Part shown: one piece after another, positions 1-6,175 of the stretch | Layout: each line of letters begins with the position of its first letter | How positions within the stretch are numbered: position 1 is the first letter of the stretch | From: Candidatus Cloacimonadota bacterium | GTDB taxonomy: Bacteria > Cloacimonadota > Cloacimonadia > Cloacimonadales > WRIO01 | Reading direction: 5' to 3' | NCBI GenBank assembly: GCA_017998585.1 | Contig: JAGOCT010000050.1 | Span: forward strand, 1 to 8,940 | Length of the DNA stretch: 8,940 nt | Notes under the pieces: generated by a model | Databases searched by the model: none | The model's input: the letters and a program-made list of their open reading frames with translations, nothing else | What the model was told of the DNA's origin: nothing | Made by a program: the position numbers and the translations under genes

Positions 1-2
1 AT

Positions 3-356
3 GGCACACTTAGAAAGGGACAGAATAATCATTATTTACTTAATAAAGCCAGGTTCGTTAAAGAAAGCAGAGTCGAAGGCTTTCAAATGTATAGCAGAGG
101 TTTTTTCCCTTTCCTCTACGAAGGGGAAGGCAGCATTGTAGCCGAATTATATGAAATCAATCAGAATATATTTATTTCTCTTGACTTATTAGAAGGATAT
201 CCGCATCATTATCAGAGAAAGATAGTCAGTGATGTGGATGGAGAACAAGCATGGATTTATTACTATGAAAACAGAATAAATGAAAGATACATGAGCAATG
301 GATCTTACATTGAAAGTGGTGACTGGTTAAGTTTCAATGATATGTTTGAAGAATAA
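3..356 (+). CDS. Gamma-glutamylcyclotransferase-like protein, 5' end cut by window
   Basis: The reading frame is open from base 3 and ends at TAA 354-356, giving 117 visible residues. The first are GTLRKGQNNH, which match the (Y)GTLRxG...N loop of the GGCT/AIG2-like family; the TA needed for the family Tyr would span the window edge, so only about ten N-terminal residues are missing. Later comes LDLLEGYPHHYQR, the family's LDxxEgxPxxYxR block. By comparison with human GGACT, whose catalytic Glu82 sits in LDDFE, the Glu encoded at 192-194 is the probable catalytic acid. Family members are small cytosolic enzymes that cyclise gamma-glutamyl groups of peptides or amines and release 5-oxoproline; the substrate cannot be told here. 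An internal ATG at 87 is not the start, because conserved sequence continues upstream of it. The next gene begins 28 bp downstream on the same strand, so the two are probably co-transcribed. Confidence 0.85.
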   Translation, partial: GTLRKGQNNHYLLNKARFVKESRVEGFQMYSRGFFPFLYEGEGSIVAELYEINQNIFISLDLLEGYPHHYQRKIVSDVDGEQAWIYYYENRINERYMSNGSYIESGDWLSFNDMFEE

Positions 357-371
357 AATGATTAAAAAAGA

Positions 372-377
372 GAGGAG
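372..377 (+). promoter_or_regulatory. Ribosome binding site that decides the start of the 385-936 gene
   Basis: GAGGAG lies 7 bases before the ATG at 385. The frame is also open from an earlier ATG at 337, but that one overlaps the end of the preceding gene and lacks a comparable site, so 385 is the better start. Confidence 0.75.
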
Positions 378-384
378 AACACTT

Positions 385-936
385 ATGGCCATCAAACAAT
401 TAATCGAAGGCTTTTTAAAAGAGTTAAGCAAAGGAGAGATTGAAATCTATAATGAATTCAGTCTCCAGCACGAACTGGGCATTTACCTCAGAAATCACAT
501 CAGCTCAGACTACAAAGTTCAGTTTGAAAGAAATGTATCACACTTTAGAATTTCCGATACTGTAAAATCCGAAATCGACATTGTGGTTCTCAATCAAAAA
601 ACAAATGAAAACTACGCTATTGAACTCAAATTCCCACTCAATGGGCAATATCCTGAACAAATGTATTCCTTCGTTAAAGACCTCAAATTCATGGAAGAAC
701 TCAAGGAACATGGATTTACCCACACCTATTCCCTGGTAATCGTCTCAGATTCTCCTTTCTATCAGGGAGACATGCAAACAGGTATCTACAAACATTTCCG
801 TAAAGAACACAAAATCTACGGAACCATCCAGAAACCAACCGGCCAAAGAAATACATCGATTACTATCAATCAGACCTATCCCTTTGAATGGATAAGCCTT
901 GGCGGTGGCAGTAAGTATTATTTGATAGAGGTATAA
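385..936 (+). CDS. PD-(D/E)XK nuclease-like protein of unknown role
   Basis: The protein has 183 residues from the ATG at 385. It carries the layout of a PD-(D/E)XK (restriction-endonuclease-like) fold: an N-terminal helix with Glu30 (LQHELGIYLR), then a strand with Glu63-Ile-Asp65, and the signature strand YAIELKFP with Glu80-x-Lys82. The D65...E80-x-K82 triad is the usual metal-binding and catalytic set. A predicted helix follows (residues 91-108), then strand YSLVIVSD. No DNA-recognition or helicase domain is attached. Members of this fold include restriction enzymes, repair and recombination nucleases, and inactive relatives, so the substrate is open. It lies behind the GGCT-like gene and converges on the dynamin operon. 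Its codons end in C more often (ctc, ttc, atc, tac) than those of the operon, which may mean a different origin. Nuclease fold: fairly sure; cellular role: unknown. Confidence 0.65.
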   Translation: MAIKQLIEGFLKELSKGEIEIYNEFSLQHELGIYLRNHISSDYKVQFERNVSHFRISDTVKSEIDIVVLNQKTNENYAIELKFPLNGQYPEQMYSFVKDLKFMEELKEHGFTHTYSLVIVSDSPFYQGDMQTGIYKHFRKEHKIYGTIQKPTGQRNTSITINQTYPFEWISLGGGSKYYLIEV

Positions 937-954
937 TTCATTCAGATTCATCAT

Positions 955-989
955 AAGGGGTCAGCTATAAAAGCTGACCCCTTTTATAT
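955..989 (+). terminator. Hairpin terminator for the + strand genes, shared with the convergent operon
   Basis: A perfect 12-bp stem (955-966 pairing with 972-983) closes a 5-base loop (ATAAA) and is followed on the + strand by TTATATT after the T residues of the stem. It starts 18 bp after the stop at 936. On the - strand the same hairpin lacks a good T tract, so it works best for + transcripts, but it may also stop or stabilise the operon mRNA. The stop codon of the last operon gene (965-967) falls inside it. Confidence 0.85.
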
Positions 990-1294
990 TGAGGTTTTCT
1001 TTTTTTTTCTAAATCGTTCAAATAATCCTGTGTTGTTTTGATTAATCCATTGAGAGAGTCTTTGTATTCAAGAGGATATGATTCAATACTTTTCATTAGT
1101 CTTTCTAATTTAAACTTAACCTTATTGTATTTAATCGTTAGATCCTGATACATTTTAGAATCAGCTTTGTACTTTTCATGATGGTAATGATTGAGAGCCT
1201 GGTTTATTTTTTCTGAAACCTCATAATTATTCTTTGCTTTAGCATAATCCAAAACATAATCCAGACAATCTAAAATGCAATCATGATTAGCCAT
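965..1294 (-). CDS. Small helical protein, last gene of the dynamin operon
   Basis: A 109-residue protein that I do not recognise. It is predicted almost entirely helical, with two Cys near the start (DCILDCLDYVLDYA), a His cluster (NHYHHEKYK, about 35-43), a central Lys/Leu-rich amphipathic stretch (about 52-70) and a basic C-terminus (EKKRKPQYKR). No signal peptide or membrane segment is seen. The start at 1294 overlaps the end of the preceding gene by 8 bases, and AGAGGT inside that gene's last codons serves as ribosome binding site, so translation is probably coupled. The final residues RGQLL are encoded by one arm and the loop of the terminator hairpin. As the last of eight tightly packed genes with three dynamin-like GTPases, it is likely an accessory or adaptor subunit; this is inferred from context only. 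Confidence 0.75.
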   Translation of the reverse strand: MANHDCILDCLDYVLDYAKAKNNYEVSEKINQALNHYHHEKYKADSKMYQDLTIKYNKVKFKLERLMKSIESYPLEYKDSLNGLIKTTQDYLNDLEKKRKPQYKRGQLL

Positions 1295-1685
1295 TAACGA
1301 TACCTCTGAGTGCGTCCAGAATTGATTGTTTCATACTGTCTGAAATGGTATTGTTTGTCATGATCATTTGAATTGCATGTAAGTACAGTTCTTTTTTCTT
1401 CTCAAACTTTTTTTCCCAAGTGTCATATTCTGCATCAATTAGTTTAATTTGACAGTCAATCTCTGCTTTTACTTGTTCAATCACAGCTTGTATTTTAGAA
1501 ATTTCAGAAGCAGCACTTGTTCTAATCTTAACAATATCAACAATTCCCTCAAGAAGCTTAATGCCCCCATTTACAATTGTATTAACATTATCTTCGGAGA
1601 GTTGAAAACTTCTTCCCATCTCTTCAGCATTCAATACTTCAACAGTTTTACCTTCTTTAACTTCTTTAAATTTTGAAAAATCCAT
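1287..1685 (-). CDS. Helical accessory protein following dynamin-like GTPase C
   Basis: A 132-residue protein that I do not recognise. A charged N-terminal part (1-35) is followed by a mildly hydrophobic amphipathic stretch NGGIKLLEGIVDIVKI (about 39-54) and then a long Glu/Lys/Gln-rich helix with heptad-like spacing (about 57-100). The C-terminal part (TISDSMKQSILDALRGIVNG) looks like another short helix. The middle segment is too short and charged for a clear transmembrane helix but could lie on a membrane. Its ATG directly follows the TAA of the upstream GTPase gene with no base between, and GAGGAG at 1692-1697 lies 6 bases before the start, inside the GTPase coding end. This arrangement favours matched synthesis with the 610-aa GTPase and suggests a direct partner; function is otherwise unknown. 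Confidence 0.78.
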   Translation of the reverse strand: MDFSKFKEVKEGKTVEVLNAEEMGRSFQLSEDNVNTIVNGGIKLLEGIVDIVKIRTSAASEISKIQAVIEQVKAEIDCQIKLIDAEYDTWEKKFEKKKELYLHAIQMIMTNNTISDSMKQSILDALRGIVNG

Positions 1686-3518
1686 TTAATTCTCCTCTAA
1701 CTTATCAAAAATTGCTTTAAGTTGCTTAATCTTACCCTTTGTTACTTCTATTTCCTCTTGATCAATTTTATTTTGAATATCCTTTATACTTTTATTGATT
1801 TCGGCAATAAATTCCTCTTCATAAATACCTTTGACCAATTCTTTATTGGCAGTTGTGTATTCGCTTATTGTTTTGTTTTTAAAATCAATAATTGTCTCAT
1901 CTGCCCATTTATCTAAACTGGAATCAATTGACTTTATCAGCTTAGGTTGCCATGTACTTGAACTATAGAGATAAGAGACTGCTTCAACGGCAATATGAAA
2001 AACAATGTTTAATCGTTGCATCATTCTTTTTGTAAATGTTTTGCCAATTACTTTGTAAACAGATCTGGAAAAAGTTTTATTAAACAATTTACCTGTTCTG
2101 GAGACCATCATTTTGACTAAATTAGCTGTTCCGGCTGCAGTTCCTCCTACTCCGCCTTTTGCAATTGCCATACCTTTTAAAAGATTCTTGCCAATATTAA
2201 CACTTAGTCGTGTAGCAATATTCTGAATCAGATTTGCAAAGTCAGGATTATTGACGGTATTGACTCTGTTATTGAATGATTTAATCGTCAGATCAGCCAT
2301 TTCAGACAATTCATCATCCATCTGATTAAACATGTTGACAGTATAGTCTTGAATACCTTGAATCATTTGTCTTAATTCAAATGGGATTAAATGTGACCCA
2401 ATAAACACTGTGCATTCTTCTGCAGCAGTCCATTTATTTGTATCATATATCTCTGATTCTATCTTTTTCTTTATCTGTTTGATTCCCTGTTCTATATCTT
2501 TAGGAATATTTTTTTCTAACTGAGACATATATTTGTCTATAATCTGGTAAGATTTATCTCTTTTTTTTTCTATTTCAGTTATCTCATTTTCTAAAACAGA
2601 GATTTCTTCCTTTGTCAATTCAGTTGCCAAAATCCGGGTATCATAAAAGAGCTTCAATTGTCTGCATACATCCTTTAACAGGTTTTTAAGCTTGTCAACA
2701 ACAGCATCTGACCGTTCAGGAGTATTAATCAATTCTAATACCCTGTCCCAGACAAGACTGCATTCAGGAAAATGCTGATGTTTTTCTTCAGGATTTAGAG
2801 AGTTAACCATAAATAATTCAACAGGACGAAGCAAAGTATCTTCAGCATGACTGATGATTTCCTTAATTCGTTTATCTTTGACACTAACATTATCAGGGCA
2901 TCTGTTAACAATCAACAGAACAGGGATATCTTTATCATCAATAAAACTGTCCCTGATAAATTCAACCAAATCTTTGTCAGAAGTGTTAAATCCCACTCTG
3001 TACAACACCACATAAATGACTACATCACTATTAGGAATAAACTGTTTTAGTACTTCTTCATGCTGTTCATACAAAGAATTGATTCCGGGTGTATCAAACA
3101 GATTTAATCCGATAAAAGAAGATTGATGCGGTTTCACCTCAGTATAAAGTCTTAACAGATTATCGGGAGGGTTTTTAGAATACTCAGCAAATTCTGTTCT
3201 GCTAAGTTGCTTAAACTCATTATTTTTGAACAATGATACATATTGATGCTGAATACTTTTCACACAATTGATATGAACAACTGTACCGGTAGTTGGTTTT
3301 GCACTTACTGGCAGCAATTGTTGTTTAAAAATGCTGTTAATCAGCGTACTTTTTCCTCCAGAAGTCTCTCCTGCTAATGTAACATATGCAGAAGGATTGA
3401 GAAGTCTGTCATCAGTAAGTTGCCAAACATAATACAGTTCTTTTTCTTCATTTTGAGGGAATAGTTGTCCAAGTTCATGACTCATTTTTTGCAAGTGATT
3501 TAATGTCATATAAACCAT
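1686..3518 (-). CDS. Dynamin-like GTPase C (610 aa)
   Basis: A large GTPase of the dynamin superfamily. Visible motifs are G1 GETSGGKST (residues 50-58), G2 PTTGT (75-79, Thr76/77), G3 DTPG (142-145) and an unusual G4, NRCPD (205-209), in place of NKxD. The G domain covers about 40-270. Long helical segments follow (about 300-360, Lys/Glu-rich coiled coil), then a glycine/alanine-rich hydrophobic part (about 442-472, AKGGVGGTAAGTANLVK), a second hydrophobic helix (503-518) and a C-terminal coiled coil (about 565-608). This order fits a bacterial dynamin-like protein with stalk and membrane-contacting tip; family members self-assemble and remodel or fuse membranes on GTP hydrolysis. Only 1 bp separates it from the upstream GTPase gene. 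The start could also be the ATG at 3509 (Met4), with AGG 9 bases upstream; the first three residues are therefore uncertain. Confidence 0.9.
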   Translation of the reverse strand: MVYMTLNHLQKMSHELGQLFPQNEEKELYYVWQLTDDRLLNPSAYVTLAGETSGGKSTLINSIFKQQLLPVSAKPTTGTVVHINCVKSIQHQYVSLFKNNEFKQLSRTEFAEYSKNPPDNLLRLYTEVKPHQSSFIGLNLFDTPGINSLYEQHEEVLKQFIPNSDVVIYVVLYRVGFNTSDKDLVEFIRDSFIDDKDIPVLLIVNRCPDNVSVKDKRIKEIISHAEDTLLRPVELFMVNSLNPEEKHQHFPECSLVWDRVLELINTPERSDAVVDKLKNLLKDVCRQLKLFYDTRILATELTKEEISVLENEITEIEKKRDKSYQIIDKYMSQLEKNIPKDIEQGIKQIKKKIESEIYDTNKWTAAEECTVFIGSHLIPFELRQMIQGIQDYTVNMFNQMDDELSEMADLTIKSFNNRVNTVNNPDFANLIQNIATRLSVNIGKNLLKGMAIAKGGVGGTAAGTANLVKMMVSRTGKLFNKTFSRSVYKVIGKTFTKRMMQRLNIVFHIAVEAVSYLYSSSTWQPKLIKSIDSSLDKWADETIIDFKNKTISEYTTANKELVKGIYEEEFIAEINKSIKDIQNKIDQEEIEVTKGKIKQLKAIFDKLEEN

Positions 3519-3519
3519 C

Positions 3520-5298
3520 CTATATTACTTCTAAAAATTTTTCAAGCATTGACTTGTCCATATTTAATGTTTGAATAAAGTCAAATTTCTCCTGGTCTGT
3601 TTTTTGAATATCTTTTTTCAACATATCCAAATAATCTTTAAATTCTTTTTCATTATTTTTGTGCCAATCTTTTACACTTGTTTTAACATCATGATACAAT
3701 CTATTCAGCTGGTCATTATAACTTTTTTGAATGTCTGTTCTAAACTCATCAGTATAAGGTTCAACTTCATACCAGGCATCTTTTTTCTGCTGATCTAAAT
3801 GAATTTTTTTGCTTCTGTTTCCCATAAAAGAACCTATTAAACCTCCTAAAACACCACCAATAATAGCACCTATAGGCCCAAAAGCAGCTCCATAGGAGCC
3901 CCCAATAAGCGCACCTCCGAGTCCGCCTACAGGTTCATAAAAAGAATGTATCCGTGTTTTATCAGAAAAGTCGTAGCTTTTTGAAAATTTCCCTTTTTCA
4001 AAAGAATATTCTTTTAACTTTGAAATCCTTTTTTTTACTTCTTCCAATAAAGAAGTAATCAGCGGATTTATTTCGTAGAAAACATAATCATTCTGTTCAT
4101 TAATATGATTTTTTAATGCTTTAGCCAACATTTCACCACTTACAAGCCCATTTTGGATATCTTCTCTGATATTGTTTCTTAGCTGACTATATGCCAGATG
4201 TACAACCTTTTCAATCTCATCTTTTATTTTATCCTTTTCATCATAGATAAATTCAAGACATTCATCAGCTATTCTTTTATTCTCTTCAAACTCTTTTTTA
4301 AAGCCTTGTTCTTTCTCATTAATCGTTTTTAAAGCATCCTGACAACTCATATTCTTAATTCGTTCTCTTTCCTGTATCACAGCAATACTATCCAGAATGA
4401 TTCGCTTTGTATTGTCTTTAATATTCTCGATTATTGATTGTTGCCACTGTTCAGAAAAAGAGACAGTTTTATCTAAAAAAGCATTAATTTTTGATTTACT
4501 AACCTTTTGCTGATCATTTCGAATTTTTCCAATCAACGCATCATAAGCACCAACAACATAGATTTCAATATCACGATCAGACAGATGACATATTTTTGCC
4601 AAATCTTTTAATCTGTCCAAATTATAAGATTTACCATCCTCTACTTCCTCACTGCTTTCATCAGTCCATTGATTCTGCACAAAAAAAGTTTTACTGATTA
4701 ATGGCCAGGTAAGCTGAATCATATTTTTATCTGTTTGATTTATTGGCGGATTTGTTCTTAATAAAAAGATTGCAGCTGCTGATTCAGTTATATAATTATA
4801 TGTCGTTTTTGCATTATTAGGAGATAAACTGCCAACGCCGGGTAAATCAACAAATACCAAACCCTTTTTTAACAGTTTTTTCTTGCAATGAATTACAATT
4901 CGATCAACCTCTTTTTGATTATCAGGATTACTTTCCTGATGAACAAAAGGCTTTAAACCTTCTTCCGTCGCAGGGATATTCTGAGATTTCCCATTTTTAA
5001 AATATACAGTCGATTGGATCTGTACCTCATCAGAGTACCGAATTTCAACAGGGATACAAGTCGTCTCATCTGCATCTACAGGTAAAATAGTATCATCAAA
5101 CAACAAAGCATTCAGAAAAGTACTTTTGCCACTGCCTTGTGAACCTAAAACAGATATTTTACAATCCTCTTGATTAAGCGTTTCTATAAATTTATTGAGA
5201 CTGTTTCGAATGCTTTCAGATTGCTTTTCCTGCCAGTATTTTCTAATTAACTGATGAAAGGTCTCATTTTTCAAAAATTGAATCAGTTTGTTTTTCAT
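3520..5298 (-). CDS. Dynamin-like GTPase B with glycine-zipper membrane segment (592 aa)
   Basis: A second dynamin-superfamily GTPase, clearly different from its neighbours. Motifs are G1 GSQGSGKST (52-60), G2 ETTCIP (78-83), G3 DLPG (151-154) and G4-like QNQWTD (208-213), where the Asp is one position further from the Asn than in NKxD. The G domain covers about 45-270, followed by helical stalk segments (about 300-430). Residues 458-493 form a glycine zipper (GGLGGALIGGSYGAAFGPIG and onward to GGLIGSFMG), the kind of segment that inserts in or packs within membranes. A C-terminal coiled coil (about 515-590) returns toward the stalk. No signal peptide is present, so it acts from the cytosolic face. 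AGAGG at 5305-5309 sits 6 bases before the start. It is sandwiched between the small membrane-anchored protein and GTPase C; a B-C heteromer is likely by analogy with paired bacterial dynamins such as those of Campylobacter. Confidence 0.9.
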   Translation of the reverse strand: MKNKLIQFLKNETFHQLIRKYWQEKQSESIRNSLNKFIETLNQEDCKISVLGSQGSGKSTFLNALLFDDTILPVDADETTCIPVEIRYSDEVQIQSTVYFKNGKSQNIPATEEGLKPFVHQESNPDNQKEVDRIVIHCKKKLLKKGLVFVDLPGVGSLSPNNAKTTYNYITESAAAIFLLRTNPPINQTDKNMIQLTWPLISKTFFVQNQWTDESSEEVEDGKSYNLDRLKDLAKICHLSDRDIEIYVVGAYDALIGKIRNDQQKVSKSKINAFLDKTVSFSEQWQQSIIENIKDNTKRIILDSIAVIQERERIKNMSCQDALKTINEKEQGFKKEFEENKRIADECLEFIYDEKDKIKDEIEKVVHLAYSQLRNNIREDIQNGLVSGEMLAKALKNHINEQNDYVFYEINPLITSLLEEVKKRISKLKEYSFEKGKFSKSYDFSDKTRIHSFYEPVGGLGGALIGGSYGAAFGPIGAIIGGVLGGLIGSFMGNRSKKIHLDQQKKDAWYEVEPYTDEFRTDIQKSYNDQLNRLYHDVKTSVKDWHKNNEKEFKDYLDMLKKDIQKTDQEKFDFIQTLNMDKSMLEKFLEVI

Positions 5299-5310
5299 TT
5301 TCCACCTCTT

Positions 5311-5535
5311 CTAAAGAATATTAAATATTTGCAAAACATTCAGGATTAAACTCAGGGCACAAACTCCGGCAAGAATCTTTACCCAGGTATTGAGAACAAT
5401 CATCTTTTCTTTAAGTTTCTCCTGCTCTGAACTAAGTGTTTGAATTTTATGATCAATCTTCTCAAATCTGCTTTTCACAGGTTTTACTAAATTCTCCTCA
5501 ACGATTGAGGAATATTGGTTTTCATTCATAATCAT
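5311..5535 (-). CDS. Small tail-anchored helical protein
   Basis: A 74-residue protein with no recognised family. Residues 8-48 are charged and probably coiled coil; residues 54-74 (ILAGVCALSLILNVLQIFNI plus one Leu) form a single hydrophobic helix that ends the protein. This is the layout of a tail-anchored membrane protein with its N-terminal part in the cytosol. It shares the short motif ENL(V/L)KP (residues 14-19) with the 70-aa protein encoded just upstream, which has no membrane helix. Start 5535 overlaps the previous stop by 4 bases (ATGA), typical of coupled translation; the ATG at 5529 (Met3) is an alternative. Placed just before a glycine-zipper GTPase, it could act as its membrane receptor; that role is inferred. 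Confidence 0.75.
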   Translation of the reverse strand: MIMNENQYSSIVEENLVKPVKSRFEKIDHKIQTLSSEQEKLKEKMIVLNTWVKILAGVCALSLILNVLQIFNIL

Positions 5536-5744
5536 TCATCCCATTTAATATTGAGAAGGGCTTCTATCAAATCCTGTTGCTCTTTCTGAATTTTTTCAAT
5601 CTTTTCGTTCATTTTGTTTAATTCTGATAACAAGGCATCTTTTACCTGTTGATTATCCTGTTTTAATCCATTGTACATTGGCTTTAACAGATTTTCCTTG
5701 ATTGCATTAGCAATTTCCATTGATTTTGTGCTGACTTTTTCCAT
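5532..5744 (-). CDS. Small soluble coiled-coil protein, relative of the next gene's product
   Basis: A 70-residue protein, unrecognised. It is charged and helical, with a likely coiled coil over about 35-63 (LNKMNEKIEKIQKEQQDLIE). The segment KENLLKP (16-22) matches EENLVKP in the 74-aa protein encoded next, at a similar distance from the start, so the two may be diverged copies, one of which carries a membrane tail. GGAGG at 5751-5755 lies 6 bases before the ATG. No membrane segment, Cys or catalytic motif is present. Likely an adaptor or regulatory subunit of the GTPases, from context only. Confidence 0.75.
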   Translation of the reverse strand: MEKVSTKSMEIANAIKENLLKPMYNGLKQDNQQVKDALLSELNKMNEKIEKIQKEQQDLIEALLNIKWDE

Positions 5745-5759
5745 TTTCTTCCTCCAAAT

Positions 5760-6170
5760 TTATTCATTTATCCAATTATTTCCAATTTGTTCGATGATAT
5801 CTTTAGTTTGACTGAGATACTGATTATTGTCTTCATCAATCAGATAATTTTCTATAGCATCCAGTTTATCCACAAGTTCACTAAACTTATCATGTACATC
5901 TTTATCCTTTTGCTCAACCATAGAGGATAGATTCTCCATGCTTGATTTAATGTCTTTTATTGAGTATGTTTCATTTAAACTATCTAATAAGTGCTTAAGT
6001 TTTTCCTTTAATTCTTGCTTTAGCTCATTGATTTCATCATACATTTTCGGTATCTTTTTAATCGAATCATTTTTGTCGAAACAATTTTTAATTTTTTCTC
6101 CAATCATATCGCTAATATTATCAAGATGTTTTTTTGTTTCACTGTCTATTTTACCAATCATTTTTTCCAT
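5760..6170 (-). CDS. Coiled-coil accessory protein (136 aa)
   Basis: An unrecognised protein made of Lys/Glu/Leu-rich helices: about 45-70 (YDEINELKQELKEKLKHLLD) and about 78-112, with heptad-like Leu/Ile spacing, and an acidic C-terminal part ending GNNWINE. There are no membrane segments or enzyme motifs. The ribosome binding site AAGGAG (6179-6184) is made of the last two sense codons of the preceding GTPase gene and lies 8 bases from this ATG, so the gene is tied to GTPase A translation. It may hold GTPase A in a complex or link it to the smaller proteins encoded next; this is inference. Confidence 0.78.
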   Translation of the reverse strand: MEKMIGKIDSETKKHLDNISDMIGEKIKNCFDKNDSIKKIPKMYDEINELKQELKEKLKHLLDSLNETYSIKDIKSSMENLSSMVEQKDKDVHDKFSELVDKLDAIENYLIDEDNNQYLSQTKDIIEQIGNNWINE

Positions 6171-6175
6171 TAAAT

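Noticed and set aside
87..356. The GGCT-like gene as a short complete gene starting at ATG 87
   Set aside because: The frame is open to base 3 and the upstream residues include the family's GTLRKG loop, so the gene is cut by the window edge and not short.
538..954. Two - strand open frames (538-723 and 745-954) opposite the nuclease-like gene
   Set aside because: They lie fully within a gene that has a good start site, catalytic motif pattern and terminator on the + strand; neither has a ribosome site or recognisable content.
1449..1676. A + strand open frame rich in Phe, Asn and Ser opposite the 132-aa gene
   Set aside because: Shadow of the real gene: low-complexity hydrophobic translation and no place in a + strand operon.
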